This document shows, in pieces, positions 12,401-24,700 of a DNA stretch of 64,000 nt; within the stretch, counting starts at the first letter, position 1, and every line of letters starts with the position of its first letter. The position numbers and the translations under genes were made by a program. The DNA is from Ceratopteris richardii. Lineage: Eukaryota; Streptophyta; Polypodiopsida; Polypodiales; Pteridaceae. Location of the stretch: the NCBI GenBank assembly GCA_020310875.1, contig CM035412.1:132747374-132811373 (forward strand). Reading direction: 5' to 3'. The notes beneath the pieces are model-generated. The model was given only the letters and a program-made list of their open reading frames with translations. It did no database searches and was not told where the DNA came from.

Positions 12401-12800
12401 TCAAGCAACTTTGATTTTTTTGTTGGTATTTGTTATTTTGGGAATGAAGTAAGGGGTGGGGCCAGAGAGGGTACTACCCCTCTCCAAACCCAAGCAATCA
12501 CTCAACAAACAGATGGTAGTGGTGGAAAGTGATCCCACATTGAGTGTGTGGGAGTGTGTATGTGTGAGAGAGAGAGATAAGCGGGTTAGGGGCATTTTTG
12601 TGCAACAACCAAAAGGGAACTAAAACTATACTACAAAAACAAGGAAATGGGGAGCTAATGGTCCAAAGGAAGGTGGTAAGTGCCATGCAAGAACTCAATC
12701 CTATGCAAATGAGAAGAAAGATTGTAGCAGAATACTTTACCACACGTTCTTGAGCTTTTCAAGTGATGAAAGGCCGATCTCCCTAACAACAGTGCCAAAA
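12401..12800 (-). mobile_element. Gypsy-c leader and primer-binding site
   Basis: Minus-strand leader next to the LTR at 12801. At 12779-12797 the minus strand reads TGGCACTGTTGTTAGGGAG, a decayed form of the Tat-type site TGGCGCCGTTGCTGGGGAG seen in Gypsy-d. A short GA-rich run lies at 12565-12576. There is no leader minisatellite and no gag frame, so the element is truncated or decayed to the left. Confidence 0.6.
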
Positions 12801-13541
12801 TGTTGTTGTAGTAGTCCTCCAAGGGGAGCAAAGACCCACACCACCTTGCATGGAAGCAAGAGGAGGTGTCAAGAGAGACTCTCCTCTCATCCAACCCAAC
12901 CTCCAACGTGCTCATGCCATTGGCCATCAGCCCCAGGCTATGCCACATGCCCATGCAAACATGGAGAGAAGGGTTGTCAAGGATCCTTGTCCTATGTGAA
13001 AAATACAAGCAATGCAATCTCCTACTCACACATCAAAGGAAATACATGCACACATACACATGCCTCACTCTCTCACACTCACAAAGACAAGATACACAAA
13101 ATGTACAAAGCCTAGGAGTAAAAGAGAGTTCTTCGATTAAAACGATATACACATGAGGAGCACGTCAAACCAAAAATCCCCCCCTTCTTTACAAAAATGA
13201 GCCTCTATATATAGGCTAGGCTGTATTTTTCATGTGCTCCCTTGAATAGTAAAAAAGGAAGCACATGCTCTGACTAACATATCTTCAAGATCTCTTTTGT
13301 AACAAACAAATCCCAAGAAGGGATATGTGTGGGATTTTTACATGTGATCTTCTATATGTGTGCAATAAAGATGGATGTATTTAGGAGGCTTCCACACCAT
13401 AGCATACGGGAAATATTAAAAAGGGCTTAGAAGAGTGTTCACATGGGCACACCTCCATTATACAAAAAAGGGGTATTTTTATGAGGACTTAGAGGATGCC
13501 TATACAGGAGAGAAATTGTGAGCAACTCCAATAATTCAACA
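12801..13541 (-). mobile_element. Gypsy-c 5' LTR
   Basis: About 741 bp with inverted ends TGTTG...CAACA. The layout matches the Gypsy-d LTR: a stretch of 'acacatacaca' type, 'gagttctt', then a minus-strand TATA box (TATATATA, 13206-13213) followed by 'gaggctcattttt' as in Gypsy-d 'gagctcattttt'. The sequence is diverged overall, so this is a separate subfamily. Confidence 0.65.
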
Positions 13542-13639
13542 CTTAGGTCATCTTTTCTTTTCATTTCCTAAGAGCATCATGATTTGGAAATGCCTTTGAA
13601 GTCTCTTTTGTTACATCATTGAGTTAATTGGAAGCAAGA

Positions 13640-14000
13640 TATGCTCGATGAAGAAATTGGTTGCTCTTTCACTTTGTAGAATTATATCATGAGTGAAGCG
13701 CTCTAGAAAATATGGAAGGAAATAATGTCCATTCAACTTTGATAATCTTCCCACAAATTGGTGGATAGGGAAATCCCTTATCTATCTAGGTACAAGGATT
13801 CATGGTTGTAAGAAAATCCCCCTCCTTAAATCACCACAAGGTGTTCATTCTAGAAAATAACAAGATAAAGACAAGTGCGTCCTTCACAAAGGGGATGAAA
13901 AGATTTTAAACCTTCTTTATAACTCTCTCAACCATTTTTGTATCATTTCCTTGATTATAATTTCAAGAACTTTTGCCAAAAAATAATGAAAGAAATACTA
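13640..14000 (+). pseudogene. LINE remnant 3 (3' end)
   Basis: Aligns with 5880-6150: 'gtaagaa..tccc.ctcctt', 'caccacaaggtgtt', 'gggatg.aaagatttt.aaccttctt.ataactc' and 'aagaacttttgc'. This is the non-coding 3' end of the LINE family; the coding part is unrecognisable. Confidence 0.6.
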
Positions 14001-14279
14001 AGAAGACTAATGACCTTTGTCCAAGTACCCAATGAATCCATGCTTCACCAACCAAAGTGCATGGAGGATCCATGGTATGGAAGATGAATCAAAGACCATA
14101 AGTATTCGATCATACTATGTAAGAGAAAAGTAACGTAGAGTGCCTTGGATGGTATCCAAGATATATAAGCGTCTTACACAATAAGACGCCCTTCCTATAT
14201 GTGAATGAAAATACAAGGAAATTGTTAGAAGGTTACCATCTTTATATATTAATTACATCATAGCCATATGAATCCCTAC

Positions 14280-14935
<656 letters not shown>

Positions 14936-14954
14936 AAAGTTTTTTGCAGATATG

Positions 14955-15235
14955 GTCATCGATATCGGGGATGGTATAAGCGTCGGTATGCCCAGGTACA
15001 TACCAATGCTTATACCGACTATTTTGCCCATAGGCATACCATTGCATATACCATGGATTATACCATCACTTATACCAACGCTTATACCGACACTCATATC
15101 AATGCATATATCGACACTTATACCAATGCTTATACCGACGCTTGTATCAGCGTTATAGTACCGACGTGCATACTGATGCCTATACCAACATCGGGGCAAA
15201 ATTGTGCCTATGTACTTGCATTGGTATAAGGCGTG
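14955..15235. repeat. 12-bp-period minisatellite (CTTATACCGACG type)
   Basis: Around twenty imperfect 12-bp units such as CTTATACCAATG, CTTATACCGACG and CATATACCATGG. Because 12 is divisible by three, both strands stay open: a plus-strand frame at 14925-15158 gives a Leu-Ile-Pro-Thr tetrapeptide repeat, and the minus strand gives a Gly-Ile-Ser-Val/Asp repeat. Coding is unlikely. Confidence 0.85.
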
Positions 15236-16402
15236 GTATGCCCCTCATATGTTTTAGTGCATCATAAATAATTTCCTTACCCTTTGCACTTGCTAGTATT
15301 TGCTACAATTCCTCAATAGTCTGTAAGCATTCTTTATAGATACTATTTGAATGGCATTCAATTTCTACAATTCTTTAGTCTTTCTCAATAGTAGTTTCTT
15401 TAATCTCTTGTATATGTTCTCAATGCTAGTTGCCTTGGACTCCGACATCATGGATTCTTCATTCTTGTTCTTGGATGGTTCTCTCCAAAGCAATGATCTG
15501 TCTTTCTCATTTTAGGATGGTTTTGATTTGCCTTATCTAAGTGGTCTTCTCTTTTGTTCTTAGCTAAGTTGTTATGTTGGATTTATATTCTAATTCTTTG
15601 GCTCTAACCTCCATCTTTAAGATTTTAGAATAGGCCAAAGGTATTGGATTTCATTTTGAGGTCTCAGTTCTACTCCTACAAAAAATTACACTTGTTGTTG
15701 TGAAGGGAGCAATTCATCAATCTGTTATTTCCAATTCTTTCATTGTATTTCTTATTCATTGGACATCAAAAGCATGCTATCATTCTCGTTTGATGGATGT
15801 ATTTGGAAAAAAAATAGTGTCTAATTCTCACACAATGATCCATGTCAAATACAAGTGGAAAGATGATATGGTGGGATGTCAATGCGTGTGGTGGTGATGG
15901 TGAAAGTGAGTATGAAAGTGAATCCTAGTATGGGTCACGTTCAGCATTTGTAGATTATTTTTGTGAAGATTTTGGGGTGGATGATGTTGGTCTTCACGTT
16001 GAGTGGTTCGTATTTTCTATAATGGAAGGGATAGAATGCACTACAAGTTGCTAGGATTTTTGGGAGGTTGTTGGTGGAGTGGTTTGTTCATATTGTTGAT
16101 TCTAGATTGCACTTCTTATTCCGCTAATGAAGAGTCTACCACACGTGCAGATGGAACACGTTGATGATGCTGGTGAGACTATTGTGGTTTTTCTTGTTGG
16201 TGTAGAGGATATCTTGGCCTTGAAAGTTTATTAATTAACCCATTAGGTTTTTCTAATTCTTTGAATATCAAGAGTACTAGTGGCTATGATGCAGTTATAT
16301 CACAAGGGGGGAGGTTTCGAATGAGTATCCAAGTTGCATAAGGTGGGCAAATGAGTGAAGAAAAGAGATTTTCTACTCTTGTGTTTATACCTTGCTTGAA
16401 AC
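15236..16402. other. Unassigned region left of Copia-1
   Basis: Low-information T-rich sequence on the plus strand with short frames only. No LTR end, primer site or domain recognised. Confidence 0.5.
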
Positions 16403-16633
16403 TATTTGGAGTTTGAGGTTTGCGGAAGCACATGAACAACACAAGGAAGAAGAAGAAGCTTGGAGCACAACACACAATATGGAATGTATTTCAAAGTTAA
16501 TGTACAAAGATAAGTGACATGTTATGGTTATAGGCGTATATACAAGCCAGGGGAAAAGAAAACCTCCTAAAGAGGGAGAAAAATGCCCCAGTGGTCTTTG
16601 TGTATTCACACACATCACTACCTAAATATATTA
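16403..16633 (-). mobile_element. Copia-1 3' LTR
   Basis: About 231 bp. It aligns with 35505-35731 through 'aagcacatgaacaacacaaggaagaagaagaagcttggagca' (shown here only as a landmark at 16425-16466), 'atacaagcc.gggg', and 'cctaaatatatt' near the inner end. The outer terminus is blurred (TATTTGGAG against TGTTGGAG). Confidence 0.8.
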
Positions 16634-19265
16634 AAAAATTCCATCTAGGGGTGATGCGGTGAACAAGGAGTTGGCACTCATGTATAAGGAAGTGCCAAGA
16701 TATGTGGAATCAATCCACAAAAGGAGGTAAGTCCAAAGCTTTGTGGAAAGCTACAAACTTCTCCCTAGGAAGAGCCTTTGTGAAATGTTTAAATGTTCTC
16801 GTGTGTGGGAACATGTGCCAAATTGATCTCTCTAGTAGAGAACCTCTCCTAGACATAATGATAATGCACTTCAATGTGCTTAGTGCGAGCATGGAACATA
16901 GGGTTCCTTGGGATTGAAAATGTGCTTTGGCTATCAGTGAAGATGGTGGTGGTAGAAGATTGACCAACACCCAAATCATCCATAAGGCATCTGAGCCACA
17001 CACACTGAACAATCACTATGAAAGCTGTCCCATATTCAGCCTCACAACTAGAAGTGGCCATAGGAGGCTGCTTCTTGCCAAACCAAGATATGCATGAGCT
17101 ATCAAGCATGAAGCAAAAGCCAGTATTGCACACATAAGTGTCATAGCAACACCCCAAATTAGAGTCAAAAGAAGCATGTAGATATGGCAGTAGTGATTTC
17201 CCCTTGGGTTAAAACAATCCAAGTAGTAGGGTACCACTCAAGTAATAAAAGATGCGCTTAATCGACTACCAATGCTTGACACCTAGGCAATGCATAAACC
17301 TGCACATCTATGAGACAACGAACTTAATATTTGGTCGAGTATTGCATGAGTAAATCAAGCATCCAATAGCCTAATGATAGAGAAAAACATCAAATGCATC
17401 GCATCTCTAGTATCATGAAGACTCAATCCTAAGATAGTGTTTATAGAAGTGGCAATAGGTTTGCAGTATTCAAGGCCAAAATGTTGCAATAAGGTGTCAA
17501 TATATTTTTTTTTACACAAAGTTAGTCCCCCATCAACTTGCATAAACTGAATGCCTAAATAATGATGCAAATGCCCCAAATCTAACATCTCAAATGAGGC
17601 ATGCAAATCATCCTTAAAATCAGCAACATGCTTCTCATTAGGACTAGTGAGTCACATGTCATCAACGTAGATAAGAATGATGAGAAGCACATCGTTTTCA
17701 CCCTTAACATATAAGGCGCTCTCAGGTGGAATGTTCTCAAAATCATATGCAATCAAGTAGGAATTCATAACAGGCATGCGGTGCTTGCTTCAACCCATAT
17801 AATGCCTTTTTCAACCTTAACAATTTGTTTTCATGCCCTTTCTGTACCAAACCATGGGGCTGAAAAACATACACTTCTTCATGCGAGTCCCCATTTAGAA
17901 ATGTAGTTTTAATGTCCAAATGATGTACACTCAAACCATGATGACCTGCAAGTGCAAAGATGCTATGAACAATATTTATTTGGCATGTAGGAGCAAAGAT
18001 CTCATCAAAATCAATGCCTCTTTCTTGAGCATAACCCTTTGCAACAAGTCTAGCCTTGTACACATCAAATCTTCCATCAAGCTTATGCTTCAGCTTGTAT
18101 ATCCACTTAGTGCCAATGGCCTTCTTGCTAGGAGGCAAGTCACATAAAGACCACATACCATTCTTCATAATAGCATCATATTCTGATTGCATAGCAGCAT
18201 TACAATTTTTTGAATTTTGTGCTTCATCAAATGAAACAGGCTCATTCCAATCACAAAAACTACAGGTAGCCATACCATAGCAATCTGATGCAAAAGAAGC
18301 ACTATGAGAGCCTGAATGAGTACGATATGATAGGGGTGCATCTAATTTTTCTATCTTGCAAATTTTGCACCAATCATTCAGGCATAGTTTTTGCCTCCTT
18401 TATATCAGTTCTCTCATCAATAAGTGCATCATGTAAATCTGCATAAAAAATGGAATGATCTGCATCATCATGTGAAACCTCTAAAGGCTAAGAAGTTGCA
18501 TTGTTTGCACAAACACTTGATTGTACACCTATAAAAAGAGGCAACAAAGTGTCATACATGTCTTTGGAGCTGACTAATGTCTCCTTAGTACATGAAAGTA
18601 ATGGCTGAATAGCCATCTTCCACAAAAACAACATCACGGCTAACCAAAATGTGTTTAATCTTTGGATGATATAGATGATAGCCTTTGCTTTCAGAATTGT
18701 ACCCAACAAAAATGCATTTCACTACTCTATCATCCAATTTCTTATATTGTTGTTCAAGCACTAATGCATATGCTAGACAACCAAAGACACGCAAGTGAGC
18801 GATAGATGGCTTACAACCATGCCAAGCCTCATATGGAGTGATATACTGCAATGCTTTACTGGGACAACTATTAAGTACATACGATGCACACATAATAGCC
18901 TCAAGCCAGAAACTATGTGGTAAAGCGTGACTCTTAACCATACACCTCACCATCTCCATGAGTGGCCTATTCTTCCTTTTAGAAAATCCATTCTATTGAG
19001 GTGTATATAGCACTCTATGATCATGTTTTATCCCGTATTTAGCCAAAAATGCATGAAAATCAGAAGACATATCCCCTCCTAGATCAGAATGGAGGGTGCC
19101 CATTTTACATGTTGACTAATTTTTAGCCGAAACCAGAAACACATAAACACTTCTGACTTTTCTTTCAATGAAATTGTTTGAAACACATAAACACTTCTGA
19201 CTTTTCTTTCAATGGATATACCCATGCATGCCTAGAAAAATCATCATTGAAAGTCACGGAGTGAA
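16634..19265 (-). pseudogene. Copia-1 3' pol half: integrase C-part, reverse transcriptase, RNase H
   Basis: Reads right to left. Integrase core: catalytic-domain start at 19200-19265 (DDFSR), then integrase C-part at 18585-18959, including the F-G-C-x-A and K-C-I-F-V-G-Y motifs typical of copia. Reverse transcriptase at 17600-18273, with K-A-R-L-V-A-K-G near the start and the Y-V-D-D active site encoded near 17670, followed by 17355-17606. RNase H at 16849-17157, with S-S-C-E-A-E-Y and [11 protein letters not shown]. There are many stops and shifts, including a stop straight after H-Y-H-Y-V. A 44-bp-period duplication disrupts the integrase at 19136-19214. Non-functional. Confidence 0.85.
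19136..19214. repeat. Tandem duplication inside Copia-1 integrase
   Basis: A 35-bp string (GAAACACATAAACACTTCTG plus ACTTTTCTTTCAATG) occurs at 19136-19170 and 19180-19214 without differences. It adds 44 bp, so it shifts the frame. Confidence 0.9.
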
Positions 19266-19270
19266 GATAG
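19266..19270. repeat. Target-site duplication of Copia-2 (left copy)
   Basis: GATAG just outside the TG terminus of Copia-2's left LTR. The matching copy is at 33611-33615, just outside the CA terminus of the right LTR. Confidence 0.9.
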
Positions 19271-20078
19271 TGTGGAGAGAGATGGTGCATGGAACCTGAA
19301 GATGAATTGGTGCTGCTACAACCAGCTTCACACTATCCAACTAAGACTTCAGTTTTGGTTAGTAGACCCCTTGAGCCTCCTAAACCCATAAAAAAATCAC
19401 CCAAGTGCTTTGGAACAAGTATCTCAAAAGTTTGAGTCAAGATAGACTAGTTGCAAAGTGAGTAGCTCCCAAAACTTGATACTTTTTTACATACACCTGC
19501 TGGAAAAACTGAATAGTGCTCTCAACTTGGTAGGAATTAGAAGAATTACTTTTGGACATAGCAAATAGACTTAGCAAGCTTCCTAATCCAAATTAAAACA
19601 CTTCAATTCATCAATTGACTAGTGAGAACAAGTTTTATCAAAATCTGGAACATCCCTTCCATTCTAGGGGCTCTATAGAGATAGACCAGTGAGCAGTAAA
19701 ATGTTGATTTCTCAGAACTGGTAAATCCAATTGACATGAAGTTTTGTGAACATACACTAAACTTAGAGAGATATCAAATTCACTTTAAAACTTTGAGAAA
19801 GCTTACGTATAGCCTGAGATATGAGCTTCTGATATTTACTATTTTGAGAGAGTATAGCAGAGAACAAATCAGAGAAGAAGTAAATGATGAATGTATAGAT
19901 TCACATATAATTAAAAACTCATTGGCAATGAATGCTTGCACAATGGGAGTAGAATGATAGAGCTATGGAGTAAGCTCTTCAATCTCTACAAATGGGCACT
20001 AATCAAGCACTACTTTGATGACTTCCTTCTTGCTCTTTTTATAGCTACTTTTGGAGGTAGTTTTGAATTTGAATTCAA
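19271..20078 (-). mobile_element. Copia-2 3' LTR (inner end deleted)
   Basis: Starts TGTGGAGAGAGATGGTG and aligns with the 5' LTR to GAATTCAAATGA at about 20078, where RNase H codons begin. The 5' LTR has ~238 bp more at that end (33373-33610), which this copy lacks. Conversely this copy holds ~110 bp near 19870-19980 that the 5' LTR has lost. Confidence 0.85.
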
Positions 20079-20446
20079 ATGAAATGGTAATGGACTTCAA
20101 TATGCTTGGTTGTAGCATGGTATACTCGATTAGCTGCAAGATGTAGTGAGCTTTTGTTGTCACCAAAAATGTGAGGTGTTGAAGAATGAAGTCCAAGATC
20201 TGTATACAAAGATTTTAACCACATGATTTCTTGAGTTACATTAACCAAACCTCTATATTTGGCTTCAGTAGAAGATAATGCCACTATTGGTTGCTTCTTG
20301 GATGACAATGAAATGATTTTTGAACCTGCAAATGGTACATACTTGGATGTGCTTCTTCTATCATCTCTTGATCTGGCCCAATCCGCATCTAAGTAGGCCT
20401 TTAGCTCAATATCTAAAGTAAATGGATAAAAACAACCTTCATTCAT
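20075..20446 (-). pseudogene. Copia-2 RNase H domain, C-terminus lost
   Basis: RNase H domain of copia pol, which degrades the RNA strand of the RNA:DNA hybrid. Visible motifs in order: A-Y-L-D-A-D-W-A (first catalytic Asp), S-L-S-S-K-K-Q-P, L-S-S-T-E-A-K-Y (catalytic Glu), F-G-D-N-K-S-S (Asp) and T-T-K-H-I-E-V-H-Y-H-F. The frame ends one codon later in LTR sequence, where related proteins (for example 52447-53118) continue about 50 residues to a T-K-A-L motif. A deletion between pol and LTR explains this. Confidence 0.9.
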
Positions 20447-20570
20447 GGTCCCTTTAGGTACTTGAGGACTCTCTTGACTGCTTCCATATGTGGTCTTCTC
20501 GGCTTATGCATAAACTGACTCAATATGCTAACACTATAGCATATATCCACCCTTGTGAGTGTTGCATAGT

Positions 20571-21599
20571 TCAAACTTCCAAGCTTTGATAGCTTGTGAT
20601 GTCTTCAATTGGATCTCCTTCATAAGTACAAAGCTTATGATTTTGCTCCATAGGTTTACCTACACACTTGGTGTTTTCCATCTTGAACTTGATGAGCATG
20701 TCATGCACATACTTCCTTTGGGTGATGTATATACCTGAACCTGTGTAGATTAACTCCAATCCAAGAAAATAAGTGAGTGGTCCAAGATCACTTATTTTAA
20801 ACTCCTCCTTCATTTGACTCTTTACCTATTTGATTCCTTCAAGATCATTCCCTATGATAATGATATCATCAACATACACACATAGATAGATCACTTCAAA
20901 TCCATTCCTCTTTATGAACAAAGAGGTATTTGCCTTGCTAGCTTTGAATCCTTGGTCCTACAAATAAGTCACGAATCTGAAATTCCAAGCTCTTGGAGCT
21001 TGCTTCAATCCATACAAGGCTTTCTTTAATTTGCATACATAGTTAGGATGATGTGCGTCCTCATATCCAAGAGGTTCTGTCATATACAATTCCTTAGAAA
21101 TCCATCCATTTAAGAAAGCATTCTTTACATCAAGTTGATAGAGCTTCCAATTTCTAGATGCAGCAAGACGTATGAGAACCCTAATTGTAGGAATTTTTGC
21201 AACAGGAGAAAATGTTTCCTCATAATCAATACCATGGGTTTGAGCAAACCCTTTAGCAACTAACCTTGCTTTATGTCTATTTATACTTCCATCTGGATTC
21301 CTCTTGATTTTGTATATCCATCGAGATCCAATTACCTTCATAGATGGCTTGTTAGGTACAAGCTCCCAAGCATCATTCTCCTTCAAGGCTTCCATTTCAT
21401 CATGCACTGCATTTCTCCTAAGCTTTCTTGCTTTGTGGTTATTCAAATGTGGTAGGTTCTTCATTGGTTGAATCCTTTGCAATGTACATTTAGTGCTTGG
21501 TGACCGAAGAAGTATGATAACCATACCTCTCTGGTTTCTTCTTCTCCCTTGAAGACCTTCTAAGTGGTTGATGTGAGCTCTTGGGTCCATATGTAGCAT
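20571..21599 (-). pseudogene. Copia-2 reverse transcriptase
   Basis: Copia RVT_2 domain in at least two pieces (20958-21599 and 20571-20813). The first has W-I-Y-K-I-K and [12 protein letters not shown], then the [11 protein letters not shown] block and [15 protein letters not shown]. The active site Y-V-D-D is encoded at about 20862-20880, between the two pieces. The second piece carries D-L-G-P-L-T-Y-F-L-G-L. A stop and shift near 20820-20960 break the frame. Synthesises cDNA from the element RNA when intact. Confidence 0.9.
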
Positions 21600-21679
21600 C
21601 TTGCATCTTTGCTTTACCTTTGCTCTTCCATAGCTTTAGTCTTTCCAAGTCTTCTACATCAATCTCCGAATCACTTTCT

Positions 21680-22973
21680 TCAATTTGCTTTTGGCTCCTT
21701 TGGTTGAAGTGATGGAAAATCTTCATCCAAGTCATAAGGCAACTTCACTTTCCTATCATCATCAAATGATGATTTGTTCTCATAAAAAATTACATCTCTT
21801 CTCATAGAAAATCCTTTATTGGTTGGGTTGTACAATCTATATCCTTTTTGGTTTTGGTCATAACCAATAAATATGCACTTATCTGCCTTGGGATCCAATT
21901 TCCCTCTTACTTGAGAAGGAATGTGAGCATAGGCTAAGCATCTAAAGATTGTACAATGCTCTAGACTAGGTCTTCTTCTATTCCACACTTCATACGGAGT
22001 GGTTCCATCTAGTGACTTAGATGGAAGTCTATTTATGAGATATGTGGTTGTAGACACAGCCTCTGCCCATAGGTAGTTTGGCAATCCCTTTTCATTGAGC
22101 ATGGACCTTGTAGCTTCAACAATAGATCTATTTCTCCTCTCTGCTACACCATTGAGTTTGGGTGTATACCTTGTAGTGGCTTCCCTTTTAATTCCTCTTT
22201 CATGCAAGTAGGCATCAAATTCAGAAGAGAAGTATTCTCCTCCACCATCTGATATGAGTCTTTTCAATGTCCTACCTGTTTGCTTTTCAACAAGAGCAAC
22301 ATACTTCTTAAAGCAATTAAAAACTTCATCCTTGTGCTTCATGAAAAATAGAATGGTCCACCTGCCGCAATCATCTATGAAAGACACATAATAGCCCTGC
22401 AAATTTGTTTGAGTGTCCTCCCACCAATGTGAGCAAGCCTTTTGTGCCATATCTCCAACTCTATTAGAGTTTGATATCCATAGCTAAATAAGGCTATGTT
22501 CTTTGTATCTTCCATTTCAAAAGTGAAAAGCCTTCCTATCTCTTATCCTTTGGGAATCCTTCTAAAGCCTTGCCTTGGGTCTTCAACATATGCTCCAAAT
22601 CGGTTGAATCTAACCTGCAATCCTTTTTCAACAATCTGCCCAACACTTATTAAATTTTTGGTAATTGTAGGGACATACAAGACTTTGCTTAAGAGGTTCA
22701 TATTCCCATCTAATGTCTTCACATTACCTATCTTCTCCATAGAGTGCTTTGTATCATCTGCTATTTGCACTTCATATTTGTTGTGAGGATCTTCCAAATC
22801 AGAAAGTAAAGCCACATTTCATGCTACATGATTTGAGCATCCCGAATCAATGTGAAAGATGTGATCATCATCCTTACCCTTCTCCACTGATAGATTCATA
22901 ATCAATAATGAATCTTCTTGACTTTGTTCCTCTGCATAGTTATTGTAATCTCTTCTTCTTCTATGGCCACTAG
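21680..22973 (-). pseudogene. Copia-2 protease end, gag-pre-integrase and integrase
   Basis: From the Gypsy-d junction at 22973: remnant of the gag/protease link with the protease active-site motif I-D-S-G-C-S near 22835-22855. Next is a clean stretch 22543-22815 with K-V-L-Y-V-P-T-I-T-K-N-L-I-S-V-G-Q. The main integrase frame (21680-22450) follows, with D-D-C-G at the first catalytic Asp, S-D-G-G-G-E-Y (second Asp), L-N-G-V-A-E-R-R-N-R (Glu) and the K-C-I-F-I-G-Y C-terminal motif. The HHCC zinc region is largely missing between 22543 and 22450. 'A stop and shift between blocks' is visible; otherwise the core keeps its DDE residues. Confidence 0.85.
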
Positions 22974-23580
22974 TGTAGCTCAAGCATAAGCACCACCTCC
23001 TTTACTTGTCAATCCGCGGAGAGGTGAGGACCGGTATGAAGGCCACGAGCAAGTGAAGGCACAAGTGCGTCAGTGAAAGCACACAAACATGCACACACAT
23101 ACACACACGCGCACAAGGTAAGATCAAAGAGAGGAACAATGGAAAGCTTTGATTGCAAAAGAGTTCTCTTACAAAAGCTCTATTCTCTAACAAGCTAACC
23201 TCAAAAATGAGCTCTCTAACTCTTTTTATAGTTTTTGGACTAGTTTTGGCCCTGTCGAGACCTAGTGTCTGGCCTAGTTAAAAATTAGGTTCCAAGGCTT
23301 ATTTGAGGGCTCAAACAAAGTCTAAAAATTATGAAAATTGGTAGGATAATAGTTCTAATACTCCTCAAGCTCAAGGGCTCCTCGGCTTGAACAAAATGGA
23401 GTTACAAAAATAGAAAATGGTATTTACAATGGTTTTTAGTGATGAAAATCACTATTTTTGTAGGGGATTCTTTTGAAAATTTGACATACACTTCTTTGAG
23501 CTCCCTACTTGCTCACTCTTCTTCTATGTCCACTTCTTTGATGTGCTTCCATGTTTTATGCTTGACCTTGAGTTCCAACA
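22974..23580 (-). mobile_element. Gypsy-d 3' LTR
   Basis: 607 bp, plus-strand TGTAGC...CCAACA. The minus-strand TATA box TATAAAAAGAG lies at 23219-23230. The first ~200 bp match the 5' LTR at 31545-31746 with few differences (for example caagcataag / caagcgtaag, gaggtgagg / gacgtgagg), so divergence is a few per cent. The polypurine tract (minus strand CTCGAGACGGGGGGAG) borders it at 23581-23596. Confidence 0.9.
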
Positions 23581-23596
23581 CTCCCCCCGTCTCGAG

Positions 23597-24060
23597 TCTG
23601 TCATCCGTGACAGACCCTTGTTGTAGTGGTTGTTCCAAGTAGTGCTTTGAGAGGGAGTGAGTGTCCCTTCTGTATGAACAAAAGTCGTCTGGCTGCCAGA
23701 TGTGGTAGGGTTTGTTGTCCGGTTCTTCATCAGTCACTTCGAGCCTTTGCAAGTTGTAGTCCCTTAGTATGTGCGTCTTCCTTGGATTCCAGCATGACTG
23801 TGTCGTTGTGAGTCTCTGTTGATGTCCTCTAGATCTTCCAAAGTTGATGTTCATACTAGTCATGCCAAGTACTCATAACCCATATTGAGTGATGGGTAAG
23901 TGTGTTCGTGCATGGGTTGAGGAAAATATGTGCCTTGTGCATGGCCTTGTAATGTAGCCCTATGAATGCTTACTTAGGAAATGCATTGGAAGAATTATGG
24001 TGCAAAAATTGGTGGTCTTGAGCTAAGTGCTCAAGGGTGTGCCGACGAAGAGGTTTCCTA
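23597..24060 (-). other. Gypsy-d 3' region next to the polypurine tract
   Basis: A minus-strand frame of 116 codons (23513-23863) runs through the polypurine tract into the LTR. It shows no recognised domain and may be the end of a longer accessory frame or chance. At about 23925-24050 lies the first of two diverged ~130-bp direct repeats that bracket the Argonaute fragment (second copy about 24795-24925). Confidence 0.45.
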
Positions 24061-24251
24061 ATCTATCATGGTTATGGTGTTTCTAGAGTAAAGATACTTA
24101 CCATGGTGAAGGGTTAATCGATGTTTATCTCCTTGTGTTGTACTCCCGGCATTTGTGATGAACCGTCAGCTAGTCTTTCATTGTCGATGAATGTCCGTGT
24201 GGATGGTTCACTGATGAAATTCTTTGAGTGACTCGTCCTGTCTCCTCTTGT

Positions 24252-24700
24252 CAAAGCAACATTTGCCAAGTATTGAGAATTGAATTTCTTTATATTTCTT
24301 GACAAATAACATTGGGTAACTACACCAAGCTTAGTTTCACATATTCTCTTTAGCTCACCATAAGAAGGAGTCTCTCACCCAGTATACAGACAAGGATTTT
24401 CAGGGTACCAAACTAACCCTTGCAAATATCTCCTTGGATGCTCTTGTACATATAGTAGTTAAGCATCGCTCAAGTTGTGGACCTTCAAGATCTTCCCTCC
24501 TACCATGGTAAGGGGAAACAATAGTTGTGGATGCCATGTTCATGCCAAGTGCTTGACATCTACCAGATAAGGCATCAATAATATCATCTGCTAGCCGAGA
24601 CACACTTCTATCCAAATTGATAAATGCCCAGGAATCAACGGTTCCATTCTTCAACGAAGCATGACTCATTCATGTTCCATGAGCCAAACCTGGGAACAAG
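24252..24700 (-). pseudogene. Captured Argonaute MID-domain fragment
   Basis: Broken copy of part of a plant Argonaute, the small-RNA-guided protein of RNA silencing. Three frame segments read in order on the minus strand. About 24671-24700 has the P-R-x-G-x-W-N-M motif at the end of linker 2. 24430-24660 has G-T-V-D-S-W-A-F-I-N and a C-x2-L-G-M stretch, as in the first half of MID. About 24252-24330 has [14 protein letters not shown] and Q-Y-L-A-N-V-A-L, the second half. Y, K and Q of the 5'-phosphate pocket (Y-x3-K ... T-Q-C) are kept; the later Lys residues and the whole PIWI slicer domain are absent. At least two frameshifts and an internal stop. It lies inside Gypsy-d, same strand as its genes. 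Clade unclear; spacing recalls AGO2/3/7. Confidence 0.8.

Noticed and set aside
24252-24700. A functional host Argonaute gene
   Set aside because: Only part of the MID region is present, with frameshifts and a stop, no PAZ or PIWI domain, and it is enclosed by Gypsy-d LTRs.
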